From: CAG-217 sp963642245
GTDB lineage: Bacteria > Bacillota > Clostridia > Oscillospirales > Acutalibacteraceae
DNA length: 64,000 bases
Assembly: GCA_963642245.1 (NCBI GenBank)
Contig: CAVIFY010000007.1
Span: forward strand, 1-64,000
Direction of reading: 5' to 3'
Part shown: positions 42,372 to 52,440 of the stretch, one piece after another
Layout: each line of letters begins with the position of its first letter
Numbering within the stretch: position 1 is the first letter of the stretch
Position numbers and translations under genes: made by a program
Notes under the pieces: generated by a model
What the model was told of the DNA's origin: nothing
The model's input: only the letters and a program-made list of their open reading frames with translations
The model's database searches: none

Positions 42372-43001
42372 ATGAAAAAACTACTTTCCCTGGCGCTGGC
42401 GCTGCTGCTGGCTCTCTCCTTTGCCGGCTGCTCCGGCTCCACCGCTATGACCGAGGCCAATGTGACCGCCACCGTGGACAGCGCCTTTGACGCACTGAAG
42501 AATTTTGACACCAAGAAGCTGGAAAAATATGTAGACTCCAAGACCCTGTCCGTGATCATCACTTACGCCGACAAGCACGACCAGTTTGCGGACCTGGGCA
42601 AGGCCCTGTTCAAGAACCTGGAATATAGCATCGAGGGCATAGACCTAAGCGCCAAGACCGTGACTGTCAGCGTGCGCAACAAGGACTTAAAGGACACGGC
42701 GTCGGAATTCACCAAGGCGCTGGTGAGCAAGTATTCCGCGCTGCAAATGCTGGGGCTGCTGAATAACGAGACCTGGCTGAACACCTCCCTGCAAAGCCTG
42801 ACGGACAGCATCTCCATTGCCAAGATGCAGTCCGCTCCGGTGACTGTGACCTTAACCGTCAAGACCGGCAAAAAGAACCTGGTGCTCAGCTTTGACGACG
42901 CGGCGGAGAACGCCGTCTCTGGCGGGGCGCTGCAAGCGGTCAAGTCCCTGACCTCCGGCCTGACCGGCGGCAAGAGCACCACAGAGAGCACCAGCAACTG
43001 A
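42372..43001 (+). CDS. Secreted lipoprotein of unknown function
   Basis: This 209-residue protein has a signal of lipoprotein type: MKKLLSLALALLLALSFAGC, with lipobox Cys at residue 20. The mature part resembles DUF5105/DUF4878-like solvent-exposed lipoproteins (AFDALKNFDTKKLEKYVD, IDLSAKTVTVSVRNKDLKDTASEF). It ends in a Ser/Thr-rich tail. It should be anchored on the outer face of the membrane. It stands alone before secA with its own promoter. Confidence 0.85.
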   Translation: MKKLLSLALALLLALSFAGCSGSTAMTEANVTATVDSAFDALKNFDTKKLEKYVDSKTLSVIITYADKHDQFADLGKALFKNLEYSIEGIDLSAKTVTVSVRNKDLKDTASEFTKALVSKYSALQMLGLLNNETWLNTSLQSLTDSISIAKMQSAPVTVTLTVKTGKKNLVLSFDDAAENAVSGGALQAVKSLTSGLTGGKSTTESTSN

Positions 43002-43042
43002 CCGGGGCACTGTAAATTATAATATAAAAATAATATTTTTTA

Positions 43043-43071
43043 GTGACAATTCCGGTAAATTGTGGTACAAT
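43043..43071 (+). promoter_or_regulatory. SigA promoter of secA
   Basis: -35 GTGACA (43043-43048) and -10 TACAAT (43066-43071) are 17 bases apart, with extended TGG. Confidence 0.75.
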
Positions 43072-43145
43072 GAGCGTTGATACCTGCAAAAGCAGGCACC
43101 GTTCCGACACAAAAAGGAAAATACATCAATAAGGTGGAACAATAA

Positions 43146-45899
<2,754 letters not shown>

Positions 45900-45912
45900 T
45901 ACCTAAATCACA

Positions 45913-45948
45913 AACCGGCCGAGACCATCAGGTCCCGACCGGTTTTTT
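45913..45948 (+). terminator. Intrinsic terminator of secA
   Basis: A 14-base arm starting AACCGG pairs, with one or two wobbles, to a right arm ending CCGGTT, followed by TTTTTT. Confidence 0.88.
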
Positions 45949-45991
45949 GTTGCTTTCCTTGGTCTGTATATGCTTTCCTGGATCCATACGA

Positions 45992-46058
45992 TCGTAGGGC
46001 GGCGGCTTGCTCCGGCCGTGATATGGTGGGTCGTAGGGGGCGGCAATCTGCCGCCCGC
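45992..46058. repeat. Two degenerate copies of a TCGTAGGG-type intergenic repeat
   Basis: TCGTAGGGCGGC at 45992 and TCGTAGGGGGCGGC at 46031 start two tandem copies. The second makes a hairpin GGGCGGC/GCCGCCC. Similar GC-rich repeats occur between genes in many gut Clostridia. No coding potential is seen. Confidence 0.5.
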
Positions 46059-46079
46059 ATTCTTATACAGCCTATTGTC

Positions 46080-46589
46080 TTATTCAAAGTTCTTTTTCGC
46101 AAAAATCAGCCGCAGCAAGCCCCGGCTCACCGGACCGGCGGCAAACAGGTTCCACAGCAGCGCCATGGGAAAGTTCTTCAGCACTGTGCCTACCCACATA
46201 GCCGGTAGCTGCACCACCGGCTGACGGCCTAAAACCACCTGGTACAGAATGGTCGCCACCAGGCTCATGGTAGGGCACATCACCAGCACCGTACAGCCGG
46301 AGCGTGCCAGCATTTGCAAGAACGGGCTGTCCTGATCGCTGACCAACCGGGCAGCCATCTTGGCGCCCAACCGATTGCCCCACAGTGTAGAGATCACCAG
46401 CACGATCACCCACATGTAGGCCGCCTCTTTCAGCGCCTCTAAAAACACGCCGTTGCGCAGATTGCTCAGCCCGCCGGCAGTGGCCTGCACACCGGCTTTC
46501 AGCGCCATATTGTACACTTCCATTCCATACGCCATGGTCACGGACATGAGAATACCGAACACCAGCCCCTGCCCCTTTGTCTTTGGCAT
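46080..46589 (-). CDS. DUF2798-like membrane protein
   Basis: This 169-residue protein has four hydrophobic segments in two similar halves (GLVFGILMSVTMAYGMEVYNMALK; LVMCPTMSLVATILYQVVLG), the pattern of DUF2798. Function is unknown. ATG 46587-46589 is eight bases after AGGAGG and is preferred to ATG 46595. Its leader holds a terminator-like hairpin straight after the promoter, so its expression is probably attenuated. Confidence 0.78.
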   Translation of the reverse strand: MPKTKGQGLVFGILMSVTMAYGMEVYNMALKAGVQATAGGLSNLRNGVFLEALKEAAYMWVIVLVISTLWGNRLGAKMAARLVSDQDSPFLQMLARSGCTVLVMCPTMSLVATILYQVVLGRQPVVQLPAMWVGTVLKNFPMALLWNLFAAGPVSRGLLRLIFAKKNFE

Positions 46590-46602
46590 ATTCATTACCT
46601 CC

Positions 46603-46654
46603 TTTGCCAAAATCGGCAAACAAAAAAAGCGCAAGTCCCATCCGGACTTACGCT
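46603..46654 (-). promoter_or_regulatory. Terminator hairpin and second hairpin in the leader of the DUF2798 gene
   Basis: On the minus strand an 11-bp stem (46654-46644 with 46638-46628, one wobble) is followed by TTTTTTT. Next is a 6-bp hairpin TTTGCC/GGCAAA touching the AGGAGG site. It reads as an intrinsic terminator only about 16 bases after the predicted start. Confidence 0.72.
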
Positions 46655-46676
46655 TTTTTGCTACTCGATGGTGCTT

Positions 46677-46705
46677 ATTTTAGCAAATCCATTTGCCCTT
46701 GTCAA
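46677..46705 (-). promoter_or_regulatory. SigA promoter of the DUF2798 gene
   Basis: -35 TTGACA (46705-46700) and -10 TAAAAT (46682-46677) are 17 bases apart, with extended TGC. Confidence 0.82.
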
Positions 46706-46731
46706 GAATAGAATTTGGCAAAAAATGGCAA

Positions 46732-46759
46732 AACGCCTGCTCCAAACGGAACAGGCGTT
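46732..46759 (-). terminator. Hairpin ending the M28 peptidase transcript
   Basis: A 12-base stem (AACGCCTG...TCC with GGA...CAGGCGTT) with a 4-base loop. The T run after it on the minus strand is interrupted (TTTTGCCATTTTTTG). Confidence 0.7.
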
Positions 46760-46784
46760 CTCTCTTATATAAGTATGTATAGAC

Positions 46785-48026
46785 TTACTGCTTGGCGCCG
46801 TTGTCAAACATCTCCAGCGCCTTTACGCTGACGGCAAAGCAGCCGGCCAGACCCTCTTTGTTCATATTGTCGTAGGTGTCCCGGCGGGTGTGGTAGTAGT
46901 CCTCCAGCTTGTGGTTCAGACCGGTCACACCGGTAGCACGGAACCCGGCCTGGGCAAAGGCCGCAGAGTCGGTGGCGCCGCCCAGCGGGGGCACCCAGCC
47001 CTTCTTACAGGGCACATTGATGGCGGCAGCTGCCTCCATAAACAGGTCGGATACATCTTTATCTGCCTTCACGGTGCCGTTCAGGTCCCGATAGTTGGTC
47101 ATCAGGAACTTGGGATCGTGAATGGTGTCGTAAGAGAAGATGAAGGTGGGCACATCGTCAAACTCGCCCTTGTGCTGCTCGCACCAAGCCTTGGCGCCCC
47201 GCAGACCGGCCTCCTCGGAGCCGGACAGGATCACGCCCACTTCCGTATTCTCCAGAGTAATGCCTGCGTCCTGCAACGCCTTCATCACGGCAATGCCCAT
47301 ATAGCAGCCGGACAGGTTATCGTTGGCGCCGTCTACAATGCGGTTCTTGTTCCACATCCAGTACAGCCCCACCAGGAACGGCACAAACAGCAGCCCCCAC
47401 ATCGCCGCCTTAAACAGGGCGGAATGGGGATCAATGGCAGAGAAGGTCAAGCCGTTCTTTGCCATATATACAATGGACAGCACCAGGTAATACACAGCGC
47501 CTACGCCGCAGATGATGGCGTGGCCCTCAAAGCCAACGCCGCCCAGCTTGTAGTTCACCGGCCACTCCCAGGCCGCGTCCGGGTGACCGTTAAAGAAGAT
47601 ACGGCGCTTGACTTCGCCGGTGCACTGCTTTACGGCAGTCACATTGTGGCCGGTCTTCTCCGGGAAGAAACGGTCCACCAACTTCTTATACAGACCGAAC
47701 TGCATAAACACGATAAACAACCCGGCAACGATCAGCACCGCAGACAGCAGCGGGCAGAAGAAAAAGCACACAATAGCCGCCAGCACAAAGGTGATGGTAA
47801 AGTAGATCCAGCCAAAGAACGAACCGGGGTTCTCCTTAAAGGACTCCACATCTGCCCGCTGGCAGCCGCAATCCTTCTTCAGCACCTCGGCCATATACTC
47901 ACAGGCCTGCTGCTCACCCTTAGAGCCCGGGTCGCGCTTTTCAAAATCCCGGCAAATGTGGGTGATCTCATCCACCATGTAGTCCGCATAGTGGTCTTTT
48001 TGATCAATAATGTGTTTCAGATCCAT
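46785..48026 (-). CDS. Membrane-embedded M28-family metallopeptidase-like protein
   Basis: This 413-residue protein has an N-terminal helical stretch, two membrane segments near residues 70-115 and two more near 170-225. A split M28 fold shows IFFNGHPDAAWEW, the bridging Asp in VDGANDNLSGCYMGIAVM, the catalytic Glu pair in LSGSEEAGLRGAKAW, and YHTRRDTYDN at the end. The expected metal residues are largely there. Substrate and orientation are unknown. It stands alone between terminators. Confidence 0.82.
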   Translation of the reverse strand: MDLKHIIDQKDHYADYMVDEITHICRDFEKRDPGSKGEQQACEYMAEVLKKDCGCQRADVESFKENPGSFFGWIYFTITFVLAAIVCFFFCPLLSAVLIVAGLFIVFMQFGLYKKLVDRFFPEKTGHNVTAVKQCTGEVKRRIFFNGHPDAAWEWPVNYKLGGVGFEGHAIICGVGAVYYLVLSIVYMAKNGLTFSAIDPHSALFKAAMWGLLFVPFLVGLYWMWNKNRIVDGANDNLSGCYMGIAVMKALQDAGITLENTEVGVILSGSEEAGLRGAKAWCEQHKGEFDDVPTFIFSYDTIHDPKFLMTNYRDLNGTVKADKDVSDLFMEAAAAINVPCKKGWVPPLGGATDSAAFAQAGFRATGVTGLNHKLEDYYHTRRDTYDNMNKEGLAGCFAVSVKALEMFDNGAKQ

Positions 48027-48242
48027 AAAAATACCCCTTTCCTATGGCCCATCGGTCCACAGCGGCACGCCGCTACCCTCTCCCAAAAGGCAGCCCGCCC
48101 TACACAGCAAAATTTATGCAGCAGCAGGCATACAAAGACCGATTTGCCCTCGCAAAATACGATACTTTAACTTTACCATAGGAACGGCGTCTAATTTTGT
48201 CTATTTTGTTAACAATTTATGAACAGAATGTAAACACGCAAT
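48027..48242. other. Intergenic stretch without recognisable features
   Basis: These 216 bases separate the M28 and MATE genes. The part near the M28 start is GC-rich and the part near 48200 is AT-rich. I see no convincing promoter, hairpin with T run, or frame. Confidence 0.5.
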
Positions 48243-49604
48243 TTACGGTTCCTTTTGCTCCGCCACGCCCTTGCGAATGACACGGTGGAGAGAGGTAAAG
48301 TACAGCACCACGGCCAACAGGCAGGTGAGCACATCCGCCACCGGCTGGGTAACGATCACCCCGTCGTAGCCCCAAATGCTGCCCAGCGCCCAGATCACCA
48401 GACCGTAGATCACGCCCTGGCCGCTGATGGACAGCACAAAGGCGCCCACCGCCTTGCCGGTGGCCTGGAACACGCAGGTAGTCACCAGGGTAAAGGCATA
48501 GAACGCGGTGCCCAGCAGCAACCGCCGCAGCATGGCAACCCCCAGGTCGTACACGCTGCCGTCCTGCATAAACAGGCGGATCAGCAACGGCGCAGCGGCA
48601 AAGACTGCCACCGTCAGCACCAGCCCCAGCCCGATCTCAAACCAGTAGGAGAAGCGCAGCACCTCTCGCAGCCGCCGGTAATTCTGGGCGCCGTAATTGT
48701 AGCCGATCAGCGGCTGCACCCCAAAGGCAAAGCCGATAAGCACCAGCACGGCGATCATACTCACCTTCAGGGCAATGCCCATAGCCGCCACCTTGTCCGT
48801 ACCATAGGGCACCAAAAACCGGTTGGTGATCAGCACGCAAAAGCTCTGGGCAATATTGGTAATGGAGGCGGGAATACCGATGGCAAACACCTGGCCCACC
48901 TCCTGCCGACTCACTCGCAGCAGCCGAATATCCACAGACAAATGGCGGCTGCGCCGCAGCAGGAACCACACATAATACAGGTCCGTAAACACATAGCCGA
49001 TCACCGTGGCAATAGCCGCACCGGCGGCCCCCAGCTTGCAGCCAAAGATCAGCACCGGGTCCAGCACAATATTCACCACCGCACCCAAAATAGAGCCGAT
49101 CATAGACGCATTGGCGAACCCCTCCGTGCGCAGCTGATTGCAGGGGGTAAAGGACAGAATGATAAACGGCGCGCCAATGGCGATCCAGGTAAAGTAGTCC
49201 CGGGCGTACTGCACCGTGTCTGCCTGGGCGCCCAGCACCGTCAGCAGCGGCGTGCGCAAAAGCAGCAGCAGCGCCGTAATGCCCACGCCGGTAAACAGCG
49301 CACCGTAAAAGCAAAATACACTCAGCCGCTTGCCGTCCTCATCTCGCTTTTGCCCAAACAACCGGGAGATAAAGGAACTGCCGCCCAGGCCGAAAATATC
49401 GCCCACAGCGATCATCAGGGTAAACACCGGCGAGCCCAGCGCCACGCCTGCCACCAGGTGGGCATTGCCGGTCTTGGCGATAAAATAGGTGTCTACCATA
49501 TTGTACACCAGCGACACCACCATACTCAGCACCACCGGCAGCGCCAGCTTAAAGTAAGCCTTGCGCACGGGCATTTGCTCAAACAGGGCGTTCTTTTGCT
49601 CCAT
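48243..49604 (-). CDS. MATE-family efflux protein
   Basis: This 453-residue transporter has about twelve segments in two homologous halves. The opening KLALPVVLSMVVSLVYNMVDTYFIAKTGN is the family start, and GFAFGVQPLIGYNYGAQNYRRLRE opens the second half motif. It likely exports cationic drugs or metabolites with Na+ or H+. ATG 49602-49604 follows AAGGAGA; 47 further codons upstream are rejected because they cross the promoter region. Confidence 0.93.
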   Translation of the reverse strand: MEQKNALFEQMPVRKAYFKLALPVVLSMVVSLVYNMVDTYFIAKTGNAHLVAGVALGSPVFTLMIAVGDIFGLGGSSFISRLFGQKRDEDGKRLSVFCFYGALFTGVGITALLLLLRTPLLTVLGAQADTVQYARDYFTWIAIGAPFIILSFTPCNQLRTEGFANASMIGSILGAVVNIVLDPVLIFGCKLGAAGAAIATVIGYVFTDLYYVWFLLRRSRHLSVDIRLLRVSRQEVGQVFAIGIPASITNIAQSFCVLITNRFLVPYGTDKVAAMGIALKVSMIAVLVLIGFAFGVQPLIGYNYGAQNYRRLREVLRFSYWFEIGLGLVLTVAVFAAAPLLIRLFMQDGSVYDLGVAMLRRLLLGTAFYAFTLVTTCVFQATGKAVGAFVLSISGQGVIYGLVIWALGSIWGYDGVIVTQPVADVLTCLLAVVLYFTSLHRVIRKGVAEQKEP

Positions 49605-49730
49605 ATCCGCGTCTCCTTTATTTATTACCATATTATACACAACATCCGTTTGTCCGGGTATGGTAGCACACAGGGCGGCCAATGTCAACCCCGCGGCAAC
49701 TGTACACGGAATTTTTCTGTATTTTGTATA

Positions 49731-49759
49731 TTGAAAAGAGGACACTCCGGTCGTAAAAT
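49731..49759 (+). promoter_or_regulatory. SigA promoter of the ECF S component-amidohydrolase pair
   Basis: -35 TTGAAA (49731-49736) and -10 TAAAAT (49754-49759) are 17 bases apart. The leader is only about 25 bases and leaves no room for a riboswitch. Confidence 0.8.
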
Positions 49760-49790
49760 AGACACATCTTACAAGAAAAGGAGACTATGT

Positions 49791-50342
49791 ATGCAACAGT
49801 CTAAAAAAGTCAATGTCCGCTACATCACCTTTACCGCCGTCATGGCCGCACTGGTGTTTGTATTCACCTTCACCTTCAAGATCCCGCTGGGTACCGGCTA
49901 CACCCACCTGGGCGATATGATGATCTTCCTGGCCGCCTGGCTGCTGGGTGGCAAAAAGGCAGCCCCCGCTGCCGGACTGGGCGCCTGCCTGGCAGATTTG
50001 GCCCTGGGCTACGCCGCCTGGATCGCCCCCACCTTTATCATCAAATTCGGCACCGTGGCCATCTGCTGCCTGATCGCAGAGAAAGCTATGCACCGCAGCC
50101 TGCTGGGCTACGGCGTGGGTGCCATTGCCGGCGGTGCGTTCCAGATCGGCGCGTACACCCTGGCCAAGGTGCTGATGTATGACAAGACCTACGCACTGAC
50201 CACCCTGCCGGAGCTGGCCATCCAGACCGCCGTGGGCATTGTGGTTGCCGGTGTACTGGTGGTGATCCTGACCAAGAGCGGCGCAGGCGCCAAATTGCAG
50301 CGTATGGCCGGCGGCGCAGGTAAGGAGGCCAAAAAGGCATGA
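49791..50342 (+). CDS. ECF transporter S component, substrate unknown
   Basis: This 183-residue protein has six segments: ITFTAVMAALVFVFTFTFKIPLG, LGDMMIFLAAWLLGG, AAPAAGLGACLADLALGY and VGIVVAGVLVVIL among them. The GTGYTHLGDMMIFL motif is typical of S components for vitamins or their precursors. ATG 49791 follows AAAAGGAG. The stop overlaps the start of the amidohydrolase (ATGA), which suggests that the imported compound or its product is hydrolysed; the substrate cannot be told. Confidence 0.85.
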   Translation: MQQSKKVNVRYITFTAVMAALVFVFTFTFKIPLGTGYTHLGDMMIFLAAWLLGGKKAAPAAGLGACLADLALGYAAWIAPTFIIKFGTVAICCLIAEKAMHRSLLGYGVGAIAGGAFQIGAYTLAKVLMYDKTYALTTLPELAIQTAVGIVVAGVLVVILTKSGAGAKLQRMAGGAGKEAKKA

Positions 50343-51064
50343 AAAAGATAGACGCACATTCTCATCTCGGCTCCTTTGGCGGCTGGGCCGGCGTGGCCTT
50401 TACCGCAGAGAAGCTGCTGGAGCAAATGGACGAGTACGAGATCGAAAAGACCTTTCTCACCGGCGCGTCCTTCCAGGATAACGACACGGTCGCCCAGGCG
50501 TTCCACAAATACCCGGACAAGATCGTGCCCTTTGTATGGGTCAATCCCCTTTTGGACAATGTGCCGGAGAAGCTGCACCACTATGTGTGCGACGAGGGCT
50601 TTATGGGCATTAAAATGCAGCCCCTGTTTGACAGCTTTGTGGCCGACGACCCGGTGGTGTACCCGGTGATGGACTTTGCCCGGGAGCACAAGATCCCGGT
50701 GTTTATCCACTGCGGCCACCCGCCCTATTCTCTGCCCTGGAGCATTGCCCTGCTGGCCGAGCAGTACCCGGATGTGCCGGTGACCATGATCCACATGGGC
50801 CACGGCCACGGGGTGTATATCGACGCCTCCATTAAGATGGCCAAGCGCTACCCCAACCTGTATCTGGAGATGAGCGGTATGCCCATGGGCTGCAAGATTG
50901 CCGAGGCCTACAACACCGTAGGCACCGATCGCATTATGTTCGGCATTGACTCTCCCTTTCACCACCCCTCGGTGGAGATCCAAAAGGTGCTCACCAGCGG
51001 CCTGACGGAAAAAGAGCAGGAGGATGTGTTCTACAACAACGCCAAAAAGCTGCTGAAACTGTAA
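50339..51064 (+). CDS. Amidohydrolase family protein (TIM-barrel metal hydrolase)
   Basis: This 241-residue protein starts KKIDAHSHLGSFGG, giving the HxH metal site, then FVWVNPLL, FMGIKMQPLFDSF, VFIHCGHPPYS, MIHMGHGHG and the final Asp in RIMFGIDSPFHHP. This is the Amidohydro_2 pattern with all metal residues. The substrate is unknown. It is coupled to the ECF S component gene. Confidence 0.88.
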   Translation: MKKIDAHSHLGSFGGWAGVAFTAEKLLEQMDEYEIEKTFLTGASFQDNDTVAQAFHKYPDKIVPFVWVNPLLDNVPEKLHHYVCDEGFMGIKMQPLFDSFVADDPVVYPVMDFAREHKIPVFIHCGHPPYSLPWSIALLAEQYPDVPVTMIHMGHGHGVYIDASIKMAKRYPNLYLEMSGMPMGCKIAEAYNTVGTDRIMFGIDSPFHHPSVEIQKVLTSGLTEKEQEDVFYNNAKKLLKL

Positions 51065-51071
51065 AAGATCC

Positions 51072-51101
51072 AAAAAAAGGGCTGTGATTTGCACAGCCCT
51101 T
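51072..51101 (-). terminator. Hairpin terminator serving the toxN-like gene (and the amidohydrolase)
   Basis: AAGGGCTGTG pairs with CACAGCCCTT around a 5-base loop. On the minus strand it is followed by seven T, so it is best as terminator for the toxin gene that lies across the gap; on the plus strand it ends the amidohydrolase message near the gap. Confidence 0.8.
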
Positions 51102-51104
51102 AAA

Positions 51105-51114
51105 NNNNNNNNNN
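51105..51114. other. Assembly gap of ten N
   Basis: Ten N join two contigs; the true length is unknown. It cuts the last codons of the toxin gene. The terminator just beyond it, in the right direction, suggests that the join is correct and the gap short. Confidence 0.97.
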
Positions 51115-51578
51115 CTTTCCAGCAGGTGAAAATCATTGCACCTTTGGGTCAGTGCCGACGGCTCCGTTGCTGTTGTTTTCAAGTGATACAATGTAGCCGC
51201 ATTTTTTCTGATTTTCTCTTGAACGGACTTGATATAGCGATATTCCGCTCGCAGCAGATCCCGGTAGGCTCTGTCCGGCTCGGCGTTAATATCTACATAG
51301 GTATAGACGCCGTCGATCACCGGAAACATATTGTTCAAATTGATCACTGCATAATTCTTGATTTTAACAAGATCCACCTTGTTTGCCATACGGTAATGCT
51401 TTGGCTTAAAAGAGGACAAAGGCGCAAAATAATCAAAATCGTGAATACGCAGCACCACACCAATGTACTTCCGCTCGTGCTTTTGATCCGGCTTTCGGTT
51501 CAGGAACAAATGCGGTGCATACGGGCTTAAATATGTAATGTACGCCGGGTCCACTTCATACAGCCTGATCTTTTCCAT
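51115..51578 (-). CDS. toxN: ToxN/AbiQ-family endoribonuclease toxin (type III toxin-antitoxin), C-terminus in gap
   Basis: About 154 residues are visible of a family norm near 170. MEKIRLYEVDPAYITYLSPY, ERKYIGVVLRIHDFDYFAPLSS, YAVINLNNMFPVID and AYRDLLRAEYRYIKSVQEKIRKNAATLY match the ToxN/AbiQ order, including the APLSS active-site turn. These RNases cut mRNA at A-rich sites and are held inactive by a repeat RNA encoded upstream; such loci stop phage growth. Here a promoter, repeat-like RNA and terminator precede the gene. Base composition is far more AT-rich than the flanks, pointing to transfer. ATG 51576-51578 follows AGGAG. Confidence 0.88.
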
Positions 51579-51587
51579 ACAGCTCCT

Positions 51588-51623
51588 AAAAAAAACAGGG
51601 ATAGGTATGCGCCTATCCCTGTT
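51588..51623 (-). terminator. Intrinsic terminator between antitoxin RNA and toxin gene
   Basis: A perfect 12-bp stem (AACAGGGATAGG with its complement) and 6-base loop are followed on the minus strand by eight T. Partial read-through at this site sets the RNA-to-toxin ratio in known type III loci. Confidence 0.93.
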
Positions 51624-51636
51624 CTGTTCGCATTTT

Positions 51637-51741
51637 GAGCAGCGAAACGCTCGCTTTTAACTTTCTTGACAGAACCAAGAGAAGTTCGCGAATTAACTTT
51701 CGCACTTAGGGCGGCGAAACGCCCGCGGAGATATACTCTCC
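51637..51741 (-). ncRNA. toxI: ToxI-type antitoxin RNA with three repeat units
   Basis: Three 16-nt hairpins (5-bp stem, 6-nt loop) lie at 51724-51709, 51687-51672 and 51652-51637 on the minus strand, 37 and 35 nt apart. Stems are GGGCG/CGCCC, GAACT/GGTTC and GAGCG/TGCTC: the bases differ but pairing is kept. Each is followed at like distance by GAA and, in two units, by AGTTAA. A fourth 5-bp hairpin caps the 5' end (51741-51727). ToxI RNAs are tandem repeats near 36 nt that are cut by ToxN and bind it as pseudoknots. Confidence 0.8.
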
Positions 51742-51747
51742 ATCTGT

Positions 51748-51776
51748 ATTATATGCAATGTACAAGAATATGTCAA
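51748..51776 (-). promoter_or_regulatory. Perfect-consensus SigA promoter of the toxI-toxN locus
   Basis: -35 TTGACA (51776-51771) and -10 TATAAT (51753-51748) are 17 bases apart. Transcription would start near 51741, at the 5' hairpin of the RNA. Confidence 0.93.
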
Positions 51777-51869
51777 TACATTTTCAAAAATACAGTTAAC
51801 AAGCGCACTGTTAAATTCTGTGCACCGGCAAACTCGGCCTTCCCGCTTTTCTTTTTCACCGGCTTTCCC

Positions 51870-51897
51870 TTGCATAAAACGGACTTTATGCTATAAT
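51870..51897 (+). promoter_or_regulatory. SigA promoter of the flavin reductase gene
   Basis: -35 TTGCAT (51870-51875) and -10 TATAAT (51892-51897) are 16 bases apart, with extended TGC; the ribosome site follows almost at once. Confidence 0.78.
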
Positions 51898-51916
51898 ATA
51901 AATGAGGTGTAATTTT

Positions 51917-52420
51917 ATGGCAATGAAAGAAATTGATATTCGCGAAGTAAAAGAAAATATGGTCCACCTGCTGGCCGACGAATGGGCACTGGTCACCGCC
52001 GGGCGCGGTGACGAACTGGGCACCATGACCGTCAGCTGGGGCGGGATCGGCGAGCTGTGGGGCAAGGATATGGCCACCATTTATATCCGTCCCCAGCGCT
52101 ATACAAAGAAGTTTTTGGACGAGAACAACTACTTTACCCTGAGCTTTTACCCGGAGCAGTACAAGGACGCCCTGCGCCTGTGCGGCAGCAAGAGCGGGCG
52201 CGAGATCGACAAGGTGGAGGCCACCGGTCTGACCCCCTGCTACTACGAGAAAGCCCCCTACTTTGAGGAGGCCAAGCTGGTGCTGGTGTGCCGCAAGGTG
52301 GCGGTGAGCGCTTTTGACCCGTCTCAGTTCCTGGACTCCGGCATTATGCAGAACTATGCGCAAAACGATTTTCACGCCATTTATTACGGCGCCATCGAAA
52401 AGGTATTGATTTCAGAGTAG
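51917..52420 (+). CDS. Flavin reductase-like / FMN-binding split-barrel protein
   Basis: This 167-residue protein has the split-barrel pattern: EWALVTAGRGDELGTMTVSWGGIGELWGKDMATIYIRPQRYTKKFLDENNYFTLSF, where Ser, Arg and Thr positions contact the FMN phosphate in relatives. It may bind FMN and reduce small molecules, but the substrate is unknown. ATG 51917 lies eight bases after GAGGTG; ATG 51902 overlaps the transcription start and is rejected. Its 3' end carries the SRP RNA promoter. Confidence 0.85.
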   Translation: MAMKEIDIREVKENMVHLLADEWALVTAGRGDELGTMTVSWGGIGELWGKDMATIYIRPQRYTKKFLDENNYFTLSFYPEQYKDALRLCGSKSGREIDKVEATGLTPCYYEKAPYFEEAKLVLVCRKVAVSAFDPSQFLDSGIMQNYAQNDFHAIYYGAIEKVLISE

Positions 52421-52434
52421 ATCTGTGCTATACT
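52406..52434 (+). promoter_or_regulatory. SigA promoter of the SRP RNA gene
   Basis: -35 TTGATT (52406-52411, within the last codons of the flavin reductase gene) and -10 TATACT (52429-52434) are 17 bases apart, with extended TGC. Confidence 0.82.
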
Positions 52435-52440
52435 GTAATG

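Noticed and set aside
48255..50342. 695-codon plus-strand frame ending in the ECF S component
   Set aside because: The first 512 codons are antisense to the MATE gene; the real gene starts at 49791 behind AAAAGGAG.
51637..51741. CRISPR-like or tRNA-like reading of the spaced hairpins upstream of the toxin
   Set aside because: The units are in tandem but differ in sequence, lack spacers, and fit a type III antitoxin RNA with promoter and terminator.
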